A stretch of 64,000 nucleotides of DNA from Dendrobium chrysotoxum (lineage: Eukaryota; Streptophyta; Magnoliopsida; Asparagales; Orchidaceae). Positions 10,279 to 21,839 of this stretch are shown piece after piece (the stretch's first letter is position 1; each line of letters begins with the position of its first letter). The notes beneath the pieces are model-generated. The model was not told the origin of the DNA. It did not search any database and saw only the letters and a list, made by a program, of their open reading frames with translations. A program made the translations under genes and the position numbers. The stretch covers positions 10,030,126 to 10,094,125 of the forward strand of contig CM034311.1 of assembly GCA_019925795.1 (NCBI GenBank), given 5' to 3'.

Positions 10279-11379
10279 CTCTTCCTGATCCGACTGATCA
10301 GGGTGATCATCAGCCATAAGACACAAGTTTGTTTCCTCCTCTTCAGCTTCAGTCTCAGAAGAGTCAGATGCAGAGTCTGCCCAGAATGCCTTTTGAATCC
10401 GCTTCTTATCCTTTCTGAACTTTGGTTTCTCCTCACCCTTCTCCTTGCTTGGGTGAGCTTTAAGTGTTGGACAATCAGCCTTAATGTGTCCAGGCTTCCT
10501 GCATTCAAAACAAACAGATTCAGATGAACCCTTAAAATTTTTATTGGACTTACCCTTGTTCCACTTCTGATAGTTCTTATGTTTCTTCCTTAGAAAGCTT
10601 TTGAATTACCTTGTGATTAAGGCAACATCATCGCTATCAGACCCGGAAGTGCTAGCATCTGAATCCTTGGCCTTTAGTGCCACTGTCTTCTCTTTCTTGC
10701 GTTCACCTGCATCAAGTTGCCTTTGGTTCACCCCTTGCTCGTAAGCAATGAGTGATCCAAGTAAGCTGTCAATAGAGTAAGTATTTAAATCTTTAGATTC
10801 AGTAATAGCAGTAATCTTAGCATCATAAGAAGCAGGCAAACATCTTAGAATTTTGTTCACTCTTTCGTAGTTAGTAAGTTCTCTACCTAGAACATGCAAA
10901 GAGGTAACAATCTGAGTGAACCTTGTGTACATTTCTGAAATAGTCTCACTAGGTTTCATGCGAAAAAGTTCATAATCATGTAACAAGATGTTTAACCTAG
11001 ACTGTTTGACTTCAGTTGTACCTTCGTATGTTATGCATAATCTATCCCAGATTTCCTTTCCCGCTGTACAAGTAGAAACACGCATATAGTCTTCAGATTT
11101 TAAAGCACAAAAGAAATAGTTCAAGCGTTTTGCATTTAACTGTGCTAAATCACGATCATCAAACGTCCAATCAGCAAAAGGCAATTCAGTTTTAACATTA
11201 TTAATCAGTCTAAAAAGTGGTTCGTATCCATCTTTAACTAATATCCACATGCGATAATCAATAGATTGCAGAAAAGTAGACATGCGTGTTTTCCAAAAAT
11301 CAAAAGGAATATTATCAAACAACGGTGGTCTTGTAATAGAATATCCTTCAGCAGTATTACAATTGTTACAGTTAGCCAT
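9568..11379 (-). pseudogene. gag: Element A gag with coiled coil and two zinc knuckles
   Basis: ATG at 11379 to TGA at 9568-9570 is an in-frame span of 603 codons, broken by only two stops (10603-10605, CAA to TAA; 9781-9783). Domains in order: UBN2-type gag domain (residues about 1-230, with YTRFTQIVTSLHVLGREL), a CCHC knuckle CFECRKPGHIKADC (10471-10512), an acidic serine-rich stretch, a predicted coiled coil of about 120 residues rich in Leu, Glu and Lys heptads, and a second CCHC knuckle CFSCGMLGHISHTC (9700-9741). Gag forms the particle and binds RNA through the knuckles. The coiled coil and second knuckle lie wholly inside the candidate intron, so two Gag forms are possible. It is longer than a typical copia Gag. 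It shares its end with pol but in a different frame. Confidence 0.9.
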
Positions 11380-11420
11380 GGATCAAATTCAAAAGTTTTT
11401 AAACCTAAATTTTGAATCCC

Positions 11421-11432
11421 GCTCTGATACCA
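11421..11432 (-). other. Primer-binding site, tRNA-iMet
   Basis: Minus strand TGGTATCAGAGC, two bases from the LTR edge at 11435; it matches the 3' end complement of initiator tRNA-Met. Confidence 0.95.
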
Positions 11433-11434
11433 CT

Positions 11435-13098
11435 TGAAAGTTTGATAGAGATGTTAAGCCCTAGTGAACTAGTCCCGAGGCTAACCAAGAGGGGGGGTGA
11501 ATTGGTTATTTAAAAATTTCATGATAACTATGAAAATCTTTTTATAACGTACAGTGGAAACGAATTAAAAAAATGATAAAAAGATCAACCACAGATATTC
11601 ACCCCAAGCAGTTAATATCAGAAAAAATTAAAGTGCAGAACTGAATCAGAAAAGCAAACCAGATTTTATAGTGGTTCGGTCAACTTGACCTACGTCCACT
11701 CCCTGGAGCCTCCCCTCCGAGTATTGCACTAAACAAAAAGTGTCTCTCCTTTTGCTCCCACAGCAAGGCGGAGAAGCCTGTACAAACACCTCCTTTTCAC
11801 CACACAGTGAGGCAGAGAACCCGACCTCCTTTCGCTTCCTCCTGAAGTAGACAGAGAACCTTCGAACTCCTTTTGCATCAACCTGAAGCGGGCAGAGAAC
11901 CCCGGATCTTCTTGCGAACGATCCTCCCACGACGAACACCGACTAGACGAAAGACGACGAGCGGAGAAGACGACTCTGATCCGTGCTCGGAGCAACCTTA
12001 GTGAATCCCTCACTAACTCTCCCTCACAAGATCTTCTCTCTCTCTCGCAACTCTCTCTCTCTCTAGGGTTTCTTAGGGAAGGAAGACAGCAAAAGATTTT
12101 TCCAAAAATTATAAAAAGTTCTTTTAAAGGAGGGCTTAAAATTTGCCCTAAATCTCAACTGGTCGGCCAAGATCATCCAGGACGATCGGTAGATCGTCCT
12201 GTACGATCAGTTCAAATTCAACTGTTTCTGCCTGGACGATCTGGCTCTTCTGGACGATCAGTAGAAAAAATTGTTCATATCATCCCGTACGATCCTGCGA
12301 TCGTCCGGGACGATTAGTGCAAATTGAGGGAAATCGTCCAGAAGACAGTTCGGGTCGTGCAGAGAAATCTGTGCTGGACGACCAAAAAATGACTTGATCG
12401 TCCCGGACGATAGGGTCATCGTCTGGTATGATTAGTTCAAAAAGGCCCTAAATCGTCCTGAACACAGTTCGGGTCGTACAGCTGAAATACACTAAACGAT
12501 CATGATCGTTCGGGACGATCCTGCGATCGTCCAGGACGATATGATCGTATCAACCAAAAATAAATTGCTTTCCTTAATTACCAGATTAAATTAGGCATGA
12601 TTGTACTGGATCGTCCGGGACGATACACGTATCGTACGGGACGATCAGACCAAGTACCAAAAAATAAGAACTTGCCTAACTTGATCTGGCGGCTGAGAAT
12701 TTCGGATTTGGGCATATCGTCCCGTACGATCCGGAGATCGTCCAGGACGATCTGCTCAATCAGACTCTCTTAACTTAGTCGCCCTAACTAGGGTTTCTGT
12801 TTTAACTGGATCGTCCTAGATGATGTGGAGATCATCCAGGACGATCTGAACAAATTTTTTTAACATAAACTCTAATTCACTCAATCTCTCCCCCTGAGTG
12901 TGTGTGTGCAAGGTTACTTAGCTAGGGAATCAGTTACATTACAATTGACTCAATAAAAGGAAAAATCATACATTTGACACACTTGGACCCGATCTTGAGT
13001 TGACTTGAGTGGCTCGCGGTCTTTTGTGCTTGAAACAGATTAGCCAAGCAAAACACACTGGAAATATGTTTGTCATCATCAAAACCAGATTTGCAACA
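11435..13098 (-). repeat. Element A 5' LTR
   Basis: 1664 bp, TG...CA in element sense (TGTTGCAAATCTGG at the right edge). Closely matches the 3' LTR. Differences include two instead of three leader repeats (11810-11895), two instead of three palindromes near 12505-12545, and two instead of one near 12715-12750. Confidence 0.93.
12121..12846 (-). promoter_or_regulatory. Element A promoter: palindrome array plus TATA-like box
   Basis: The ATCGTCC-N-GGACGAT array spans about 12171-12846, and a TTTAAAAG box at 12121-12128 follows in element sense. The same box reads TATAAAAG in the solo LTR and in element D, so this is the likely start-site region. Confidence 0.65.
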
Positions 13099-13728
13099 GG
13101 AACTTCTTCCCAGAGCCACACATGAAACCTAGACAGACACTAGGAACAAGGTAAGACACTTACTTAAAAAAACCGTGTGAACCCCATACACTACTTCTCC
13201 CTCACACCCAAGCTCTCCCTTTCTTCTTCCCAAAGCTCCCCTAGATCTTCTTCTCTAAGCTCCGTCTCAAGAATATTCAGCAGCCAAAGACCAGAAATAG
13301 ATATATTGAGAGAGATTACATACAAGGCCTATCCAAAAGCACTAAAATTTAATTATGTTGATATTGCTCATACAGTATGATCCAAGATTATATGGTATGA
13401 TTAGTTTAAATCACCTTATTAGTACTATACGACTTGTGAAGCATTATACAATCAGTCCAATGTATTGCACTGATAATCCAATACGATATAAAGCTTTGTC
13501 CAGTATAATTAGTTGAAATGACTTAGTTTTTTATCCCGTATGAATGGTGAGGATAAATTATCATTCTTGGAGGGATCTGGTCGTATAGTATGGTTGGGTC
13601 CAATCGTCCAATATGATCTGATTGGATAAATTAGTTAAAATTATTTCCATAATTATAGGATTATTTTAGGTAAGACTTAATGACATTATCTAGTACAATA
13701 CCAATTGTACAGTATAATTAGTACAAAA
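13099..13728 (-). repeat. 5' LTR of the old left element, segment 2 of 3
   Basis: Continues the LTR interrupted at 3281. It has the CTTCTTCCCAGAGCC leader segment, then degraded palindromes of the TA-type (TATGGTATGATTAGTTTAAA and similar). The sequence is interrupted at 13728 by a solo LTR and goes on at 15350. Confidence 0.75.
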
Positions 13729-15349
13729 TGTTGCAAATCTGGTTTTGATGATGACAAACAAGTTTCCAGTGTGTTTTGCTTGGCTAACCCGTTTCAGGCA
13801 CAAAAGATCACGAGCAAATCAAGCCAACTCAAGATCGGGTCCAAGTGTGTCCAATGTATGGTTTCTCTTTTTATTAAGTCAATTATGATGTAACTGATCC
13901 CCTAGCTAAGTAACCTTGCACACACACACTCAGGGGGAGAGCTTGAGTGAGTTAGAGTTTCTGTTCATTTTTTGTTCAGATCGTCCTAGACGATATTCAC
14001 ATCGACCTGGACGATCCAGTAAAAACAGAAACCCTAATTAGGGCGACCAAGTTAAGTGAGTCTGATTAAGCAGATCGTCCTGGACGATCTTTGGATCGTA
14101 TGGGACCATATGCTCAAATCAAAAATTCTCAGCCGCCAGATCAAGTTAAATAAGTTTTTATTTTTAGTTATTTAGTCTGATCGTCCCGGACAATACGTGT
14201 ATCATCCTGGATGATTTAGTATAATCATGCCTAAATTAGTCTGGTAATTAAGGAAAGTAATTAATATTTAATTAATATGATCATATCGTCCTGGACTATC
14301 GCAGGATCTCCCCGGACGATCAGGATCGTCTAGTGCATTTCAGCTGTACGACCCGAACTGTGTATATGATGATTTGGGAACTTTTTAAACTAATCGTACA
14401 GGACGATATCCCTATCGTCCTGGATGATCAAGTCATTTTTTGGTCGTCCAGCACAAGTTTCTCTGGACGACCCGAACTGTCTTCTAGATGATATTCCTCG
14501 ATTTGCACTAATCATCCCGGACGAACGTAGGATCGTACGGGACGATATGAATAATTTTTTCTACTGATCGTCCAGAAGAGCCAGATCGTCCAGGCTGAAA
14601 CAGCTGATTTTGAACTGATCGTACAGGACGATCTATCGATCATCCTGGACGATCTTGGCCGACCAGTTGAGATTTATGGCAAATTTTAAGCCCTCATATA
14701 AAAGAACTTTTTCTTGAAACAAGAAAAATCTTTTTGCCACCTTCCTTTCCAGAAAAACCCTAGAGAGAGAGAGAGAGTTTGGGAGAGAGAGAGAGAAGAT
14801 CTTGTGAAGGGGAGTTAGTGAGGGATTCGCTAAGGTTGCTCCGAGCACGGATCAGAGTGGTCTTCTCCGCTCGTCATCTTTTGTCTAGTTGGTGTTCGTC
14901 GTGGGAGGATCGTTCGCAAGAAGATCCGGTGTTCTCTGCCCACTTCAGGTGGAAGCAAAAGGAGGTCAGGTTCTCTAGCTCACCGTGTGGTGAAAAGGAG
15001 GTCTTGTATAGGCTTCTCCGCCTTGCTGTGGGAGCAAAAGGAGAGACACTTTTTGTTTAGTGCAATACCCGAAGGGGAGGCTCCGGGGAGTGGACGTAGG
15101 TCAAGTTGACCGAACCACTATAAAATCTGGTTTGCTTTTCTGATTCAGTTCTGCACTTTACTTTTCTGATATTAACTGCTTGGGTGAATCTCTGAGATTG
15201 ATCTTTTCGTTGTTGTTTACTTGTTTCCGCTGCAAAGTATCGAAAAGATTTTTCTGTTGTTCGTGAAATTTTTAAATAACCATTTCACCCCCCTCTTGGT
15301 TAGCCTCGGGACTAGTTCACTAGGGCTTAACATCCCTATCGAACTTTTA
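13729..15349 (+). repeat. Solo LTR of the A/B copia family with target duplication
   Basis: 1621 bp on the plus strand, starting TGTTGCAAATCTGG and ending GAACTTTTA (usual GAACTTTCA, so the last C is now T). CAAAA occurs on both sides (13724-13728 and 15350-15354), a perfect 5-bp target duplication. There is no internal sequence, so it arose by LTR-LTR recombination of a full element. It has the palindrome array at about 13979-14655, a TATAAAA box at 14697-14703, and one leader repeat. Confidence 0.93.
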
Positions 15350-15877
15350 CAAAATTTGAATTTCAAAATATTGCCTAAATTATTATTGGCGATTAGGATC
15401 ATTATTTTAATTGATCATATTAAATGATATTTATCATATAATATGATTAGTTCAAATGGCATTAATTATCAAAGTTAGTTATTTTTATGGTTTTATAATT
15501 AGTTAATTGTATAATACGATATGGATTATATGGTACAATTAGTTCAATAAAGTGAACTTCTAATTTTCTCACTGTCTGACTCCATTGAGTGTGTGTGTTT
15601 GTTGGGTCACCAAGCTTAGTATCTACTAAATACATATTTTTAAATAAAAAAAAGTAGAGAAAAGAAAAATCAAAATTACAGACTCTTCCAAACACTTTAA
15701 CCCTATTCTACCTAAGCTTGAGATGATCAATTTTACATAGTATATGGTGGATGTAAAATGTTAGTGCACAATAAAAATAGATATGTAATAATAGCAATTG
15801 CAGGAGATAGCATAGTAAAGAATTCAATAAAATTTGTTATCATCAAAATCATAGGTTTTGGGTCCAGATTTGTAATA
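15350..15877 (-). repeat. 5' LTR of the old left element, segment 3 of 3
   Basis: Resumes the old LTR after the solo LTR. TA-type palindromes (TATAATATGATTAGTTCAAA), then the GTGTGTGTTTGTTGGGTCACC segment and the terminus CCAGATTTGTAATA at 15877, the decayed reverse complement of TGTTGCAAATCTGG. Confidence 0.7.
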
Positions 15878-16672
15878 AAGATTATTTCTAGGATGGTTGG
15901 AAATCATCTCCGTCGATCATCTGATATGATTCACATCAGAAAGTATGTTTAGTTCAAATATGAAACATTTGTATAATATGATCAACATCGTCCTATACTA
16001 TTAGTTCAAAATTTAATGTTTTTGTCTGGTACAATTTTTGGGACATCTAGATTTCATCTCTATCAATCGTATGGTACAAATTGCATCATTTAATATAATT
16101 AGCCATATTATTAAACCTTAATTTAATTGGATAATCATGGGTATAATTTAAGTAAGATTTTAAATATCATACTATATGATTAGGATTATAGAGTATGATT
16201 AGTTCATAATTTGATTTTTAAAATACAAAAGCGTACAGTGTGATCTACATCATATATTATAATTAGTTTATTATTATTAGTTACACAATTACTCGTTAAC
16301 CCTCTTTTTCTGTATAACTGATCAAAGAGTATGATTGTAATCGTGCGATATGATTAGTTCCAAAAATCTTAGCTCACTATTCTAACTCCCCTATGTGTGT
16401 ATGTACAATTGCTAATCTAGTATACACTCTTACATGGTTAAACTTAAGAAATATAAAATAAAAGAAAATGAAAAATATAGACTCTTTTGAAAAGACATCC
16501 TATGCTACCCAAACTTGAGCATTGATCAATCTTGAGCGGTGTATGATATACCTGAAATGTTAGTATTCACAAAAAAATAATATCCAATATATATGCTAGA
16601 AGAAATAAAACTTTGATCAATAAAATTTTTGTTATCATCAAAATCATAAGCTAGGGATTGTGGATTGCAATA
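15878..16672 (-). repeat. Older copia LTR fragment
   Basis: Repeats the pattern of the preceding LTR end: TA-type palindromes at 15900-16360, then GTGTGTATGTACAATTGC and a terminus GGATTGCAATA at 16672. It aligns with 15600-15877 base by base over the last 250 bp but is clearly diverged. It is probably the LTR into which the old left element inserted. Confidence 0.6.
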
Positions 16673-19600
16673 ATAGCCACATGTATAAAATTTTGTGAGC
16701 ATCTTGATCATCCTAACCTAGGAAAGTCTAATGCCCATCACATTAATCATAGATAACATGATAATGAAAAAATATTACATAATAAGCAATCATAACAACT
16801 AAGTAATAACAACCAGCTTGTTATAAAATCCATAAAAAATCTCATCACCCAAATAACAAAAATGAAAGAACATCAGCTTAGCCTAAAACTAGGATTGGTT
16901 GTCCTAGTAAACCTTCTAAAGTGTGTGTGTTAGACTGTGTGGCTTGGATATGTCCTAGGCTAGGTTGTTGTTGAATTTTTTTGGTGTTTTCTTTGATTTG
17001 TTGTAGGATGAAGAGGTTTTTAGTATGTGTTTAAGTATTTTAACATTCATTTTGTGTTGAATTTTATTTTTTTAGTAATTACTACCTTTATTTACACCAG
17101 GGCCATGAGTTTTATTTTACTGTCCTTGGGGCCAAGGTAATAGCCTTGTAGGCCCAAGTTACTGATTTAATTTATTAGATTAATAATTTTTTTTGTTTTC
17201 CATCAACCGGTTACAATAGGCATAAGAACCAATGTCTCCTAAGGACATGTAGCCCTGTAGGTCGAGGTAGTCCATCCTAAAAATTTAGTTGATGTAGTTC
17301 TATTAAGGCTTTAATTTTGGTTATCTAATTAACAATTAGTTAATTTTAGGATTTTGCACTCCATTGAATCTGTTCGCATCTTTATCATAATGTGCATGAG
17401 AACCATGCTCTTCTTCGGACACGACGCCCTATAGCTTGAGGTAGTCCATCCTAAAAATATCATCAATGGAGTGTTTTTTTAATGTATTTTGGAGTTGGTT
17501 AGTTAATTATATTGATTGGACTGATATTTCACTTGAATTTTAATCATTTGTTTAATTTTTGAAATTTATGAATTATTTTAATTTGTTAAATAAAGGGTCC
17601 AATTTTGGCTTTTAGATTTAGATTAAGTTCTAGAGTTTTATTAGTTTTTATAAACACTAAACCCTAAGATGAGTAAATAACACTAAGTTTTCTATATTTG
17701 AATTTTTCTTGAATTAGTTAGGATTTTTTAAAAGTTTTGATGAAATTTTTAACTAAAGTTAACAAAAGGGTTAATTTGTACATTTTTAGTGATTTATAAA
17801 AATTAAATATTTTAAATAAATATAATACCCTGATAGGAGTCCAATGCCTTTAAGTTTTCTTAATTTGGAGTTTTCTACAATTAGTTACAAATTATTGAAG
17901 TTTGGACATTTAATTGAATTGTTTAATTACTTAATTAAGCATGTTTTCTCATTTTTAAACTAAACTCACTCGAAACCCTTTGAAATCACTCCCAAATGTC
18001 AGGGATAACTTATAGGAGTGTTTCCAAGAGTTTGGAATTTATTTGAAATTTTTAATAAATTTTAATTATTTATATTAATTAATTATTAAATTTTCCTAAT
18101 ATTAAATTAAGAATAAATTTAAATCCTAGTGATAGGGCTTTTAATTTTCCTATATATAAGATTAAATCTTGAACAATTTGAGATATTATTTGAAAGTTTT
18201 AGATTTATTTTGGATTTATTACTTTTTTTGGAAGTTTTAAGCCCCGTAATAGGACTAATTTTTTTTTTTGTTAATTTTATGATCTATTGAATTCCAAATT
18301 TAGTAAAATTAAATCCTAAGGTTTATAATGTCACCAAGTTCAATGTTGCAAACTTTCACCCCTATTGGGTGTGTGAATAATTTCTTAAAAGTTTTCTGAG
18401 TCATCTAGATATTGTTATTAATTATTTTTTCCTAGGTGTCACTAGTGTTCAAATGAGTTCAAATTTTGGTTTATCTAACCATGGCACATATGCAATCTCA
18501 CCACAATAAAATCATAACCAAATCCTATCAATATAAAGATTTGTGAATTTTTAAAGTGAGAATTTTTAAAGTTTTGGGTCAAAAATGGACCCATCACTTT
18601 GAAAATTCACATCACAACAATCCTAAAAGCATCTGGACCTATAAAAAAGCAAGGGATGCATAAGATGCTCAAAAAAATTTTCACCAAAAATTGGGTACTG
18701 TTTTAGCATTGGATCATGAGAAACTTGCTAAATTTGAAATTAGAAAAAACATAAAATATTCATAATTCACTGATCAAAATTCATCAAAATTATTTTAAAA
18801 ATAAACTAGGTCTAAAGACCTTTCCAATGACATCTAAATCATCAAATTTGAAGAAAAAAATAAATTTTCTCTGAATTTTTAAAATTTTGACCAATTAAAT
18901 TAATTTTTATCCATTTTTTTAATGAATTTAGTGGCTGTAATGATTGCGCTCCCATCGTTGCTGTTTCCCAGATACATGTTAGGACATGCATTGAAATGAA
19001 AATCGTGAGAATGGTTTAACTTAACCATGCAGTGAAAATTTTGAGCAGTTTCAAAATGAAATTCTATCTAAATGTTTAGATATCTCACTAACTAATGAAT
19101 GGATTTTGATGATCTTGGCATTATTTTGCACCTGGTGATGTCCTCTTTTACTTTCTAGAAAACTCCCCAAGCTAGTTTGTGGCTTGATTGAAAGTTGTGT
19201 TGTAGACTCCACTTTCTCCCATACCTCTCCCTCTCTCTCTTCACTAAAACAAGATTTTGAAGGAGGGAAATGGTGGGGAAATTGTTGGAATGACTGAAAG
19301 AGTTTTTGGAGAGATGAGGGAAAGAGTTCTTAGAGTTGGGGGATGCTAAGAGAATGAACACGATGGAATGAGCTAGATTTAGGCTTTCCCTCCTTAAGCC
19401 CTTACTTTTGGAATGGAGGGCTTAAATTGACTTGGGCTCTCCCTTAGATGATTTCCACCTGTCTAAAGCTGTTAGAAGCTAGCGAGAAGAACAGGAGCTT
19501 GAGTGAGACTCATTTTGGCTTATGTGAAGGAGGGGACTACACCCTTTATCCCTATTTGGCTAAACCAAGGCTTGGCTTAGTTTAAGAGCTAGTTTAGGTT

Positions 19601-19715
19601 GGCTTTATACTGGACTTAAGCTAATTTATAGTAGATTAGAGCAACATTTGGTGGAGAGAAAGTTTTTCCTTGGGGGCCTGATAACTTCAACTCATTTTGA
19701 AGCTTGTTTGACCAT

Positions 19716-19736
19716 TTGACTGGTCAAACCAGTCAA
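19716..19736. repeat. Perfect 21-bp palindrome in the gypsy LTR
   Basis: TTGACTGGT-CAA-ACCAGTCAA, nine-base arms with a three-base centre. The arms contain the TTGAC core known as the plant W-box. Confidence 0.7.
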
Positions 19737-20017
19737 TGGGGCTGAGGTGGCATCCCAGGAAGTTCACTTTGCTATTTGGGATATTGGCCAAGTGTTTGAG
19801 GCTATGCATTAGAGTTTGTATGGGTGATGAGTGTATGTTAGGGGTTTGACCATGCATAGGACTTCGATCAAGCCAAATAATTGATAAATTAACTTAGGAG
19901 AATATCATAAATGCCTAGAATATTTAATTAATAATTTTGGGTGGTCAATTTAGTTCGAAATTGATTGAAAGATTGAATTTGACCTTGGTTGGGTAAATGG
20001 TTGATTTGTACATCCAT

Positions 20018-20320
20018 GGTTGACTTGGTCAACCTGGTCAAACCAAGGGTTGGGGTTGGACTCAACAAATTTAAAATTTATATTTTGGACCTAATGGAGG
20101 AGGTCCCAAGCAATGGTGAGGTCTCCTTGTATGGAATTTATGTTTGGGCACTGGTTGACTTTTTTAACATGGTCAAATTAAATTTTGGGTTTAGGTTCAA
20201 TGCACTCCTAATGATGTCTAGCATACATTATAAGAGGTTCCATGGCTTAGTTTGATTGAGCCATGTTGAAGTTTAAAAAAAACTTCAATTTTGCCCTAAA
20301 GGGGTATTTTGGTCATTTAT
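20018..20320 (-). repeat. Diverged repeat with GGTTGACTTGGTCAACC, left gypsy LTR
   Basis: About two units, starting at 20018 and 20153, matching the better-preserved array at 56353-56975 in the other LTR. Confidence 0.55.
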
Positions 20321-20854
20321 AACCTTGATTAACTCTGGGTCAACCAGGGTCCACAAAAGTGTAATTTTATTTTTGATATATCATAAAGATGATTATGGAC
20401 ATATTTAAATATTTTGGGAAAGGTCCAAAAGTCAAATTCTTCAAGATGTATAGTCTAGTGGCACAGGCTATAAATATTTAAAGGTTTTAGAACTTTTGGA
20501 TTTCAATTGAGCTTTGGCAGTTAAAGTTCCTAAAAAGATCTCATATTTGGAGGGCTGACCTTAGGCACATGCCTAATCAATATGAAATTGATAAATAATA
20601 AATTGAGGGTCATTTGGTTTGATTTTGAGGTGATTGAAAAATCACCCAAAAAGGGTCATAATACATACTCCCTTGATTAACTAATTTTAAACTTTTGGAT
20701 TTGAATATGATTTTGAATTTGATTAATTGAGTTTGGTTAACCTCATGAAAAAAATGAGTCAACAAATAGACCCCCAATATGTATAGTATAACGAAGTTAT
20801 ACTGTAGATATTATCGTTGATCGATTTGGATTGGTCAAGTTTGGGATTTTGATT

Positions 20855-21512
20855 CCAAAGAAGGGCAGCACCTATCCTCAGGTCTAATGAAAGTTGACAG
20901 AGGAATTATACTAAAGAGATAGGTTTGATTTGTTTTTTATGGAAAGGCAACACCTAACATCAGGTCTAAATGATGCCAATGAGTGACTTATATAATAAAG
21001 ATAGTTTTGATATTATTTCTATGGAATGGCAGCACCTAACCTCTGGACCAAAGGATATAGACTGGGGGCTTATACCTAAAATACATATTTAATTTGATTT
21101 TTAAGGTAAGGTAGCACCTAAACTAAGGTCTAAAGGATGCCGATGGAGGACTTATACCTTATATATTGATTTGATTTGATTTCTAAGAAAAGGTAGCTCC
21201 TGAGCTCAGGTCTAAATGATACCAACGAGGGACTTATACCTAAAAGACATTTGATTTGTTTTCTAAGGAAAGGCACCACCTAACCTTAGGTCTAAATGAT
21301 ACTGACGGTGGACTTATACCTAAAATACAGATTTAGTTTGATTTTTAAGAAAAGGTAGTACTTAACCTCAGGTTTAAAAAATACCAACGGGGGACTTATA
21401 CCTAAAAGACATATTTGATTTGATTACTATGAAAAGGCAGCACCTAACCTTAGGTTTAAAGGATGCCGACAAGGGACTTATACCTAAAAGTAAGATTTGA
21501 TTTGATACTAGG
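20855..21512 (-). repeat. 80-bp tandem repeat in gypsy 3' UTR, about 8 copies
   Basis: Each unit has GGCAGCACCTAACCTCAGG, then TCTAAATGATGCCGACGAGG and CTTATACCTAAAAGACAT, followed by a TTTGATTTGATT spacer. Starts are near 20860, 20943, 21024, 21105, 21185, 21265, 21347 and 21428. Copies are well diverged. Tandem repeats in the 3' untranslated region are a known habit of Tat/Ogre elements. Confidence 0.88.
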
Positions 21513-21700
21513 GTGGTGCCACAAAGGACTCACTCCACAATTTGTTGATCTAATCCTAAGGAAAAGAAGCACAGGGACTCACACCCAATCTTAAGAATTG
21601 GAGCTAGAGTTGTGCCACGAGGGTCTTGCTTCACTATTAGCTGATGACCATATGGAAAGGAAGCATAGGGGCTCATACCTAATCATAAAGTATCAAAAGA
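21513..21700 (-). repeat. Second tandem repeat, about 98 bp x 2
   Basis: Two units share GTGCCACNAGGG, CAC...TTGATC, AAGGAAAGNAGCA and GGGCTCATACC; starts are near 21513 and 21610. It adjoins the 80-bp array and shares its 'GGACTTATACC/GGGCTCATACC' theme. Confidence 0.65.
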
Positions 21701-21839
21701 TTTGATTTTCAAAAATTGAAATTTAGATAATTTTGATTCACTTTGATTCAAAGCTTGTAGATTTTCTCATTGATTAAAAACTTGGATTACATCAAGTATA
21801 TTATTTCTTATGGAAACACCCATTGACTAGAAGTATGAG

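Larger units (their letters stand above)
3282..13098 (-). mobile_element. Copia element A, full length, inactive
   Basis: A 9.8 kb Ty1/copia retrotransposon on the minus strand with both LTRs, primer site, gag, pol and polypurine tract. LTR ends are TG...CA in element sense. Flanking bases TGAAC (3277-3281) and GGAAC (13099-13103) are a probable 5-bp target duplication with one mismatch. The two LTRs differ in length by 41 bp (1705 against 1664). That equals one leader repeat unit, because one 21-bp palindrome unit was gained and another lost. It lies inside an older LTR. Stops in gag and pol and two one-base insertions in pol make it non-autonomous now. The post-pol region and Gag size resemble SIRE/Maximus-like copia, but I cannot fix the lineage. 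Confidence 0.93.
16674..20764 (-). repeat. Giant 3' LTR of a Ty3/gypsy (Tat/Ogre-like) element
   Basis: About 4.1 kb that aligns in stretches with 49697-57430. Shared landmarks: CATCCTAACCTAGG near the left end, TGTGTGGCTTGGATATGTCC (16940 and 49953), the 'accaatgtctcc' and 'gtagtccatcc' block (17230-17280; 50330-50390), and the segment with GCATGGATTATAAATATTTGA (20460-20500; 57110-57140). The right edge is proposed at 20764, where TGTTGACTC starts in element sense next to a TTGGGGGTCTATT tract. There is no ORF in it. Edges are approximate. Confidence 0.65.

Noticed and set aside
11421..11432. Possible tRNA-Met gene
   Set aside because: Only the 12-base primer-site complement is present; no cloverleaf surrounds it.
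14779..15060. Conserved small protein encoded in the LTR leader
   Set aside because: The N-terminus recurs between LTRs, but repeat units of 41 bp shift the frame and the C-termini are unrelated, so conservation as protein is not supported.
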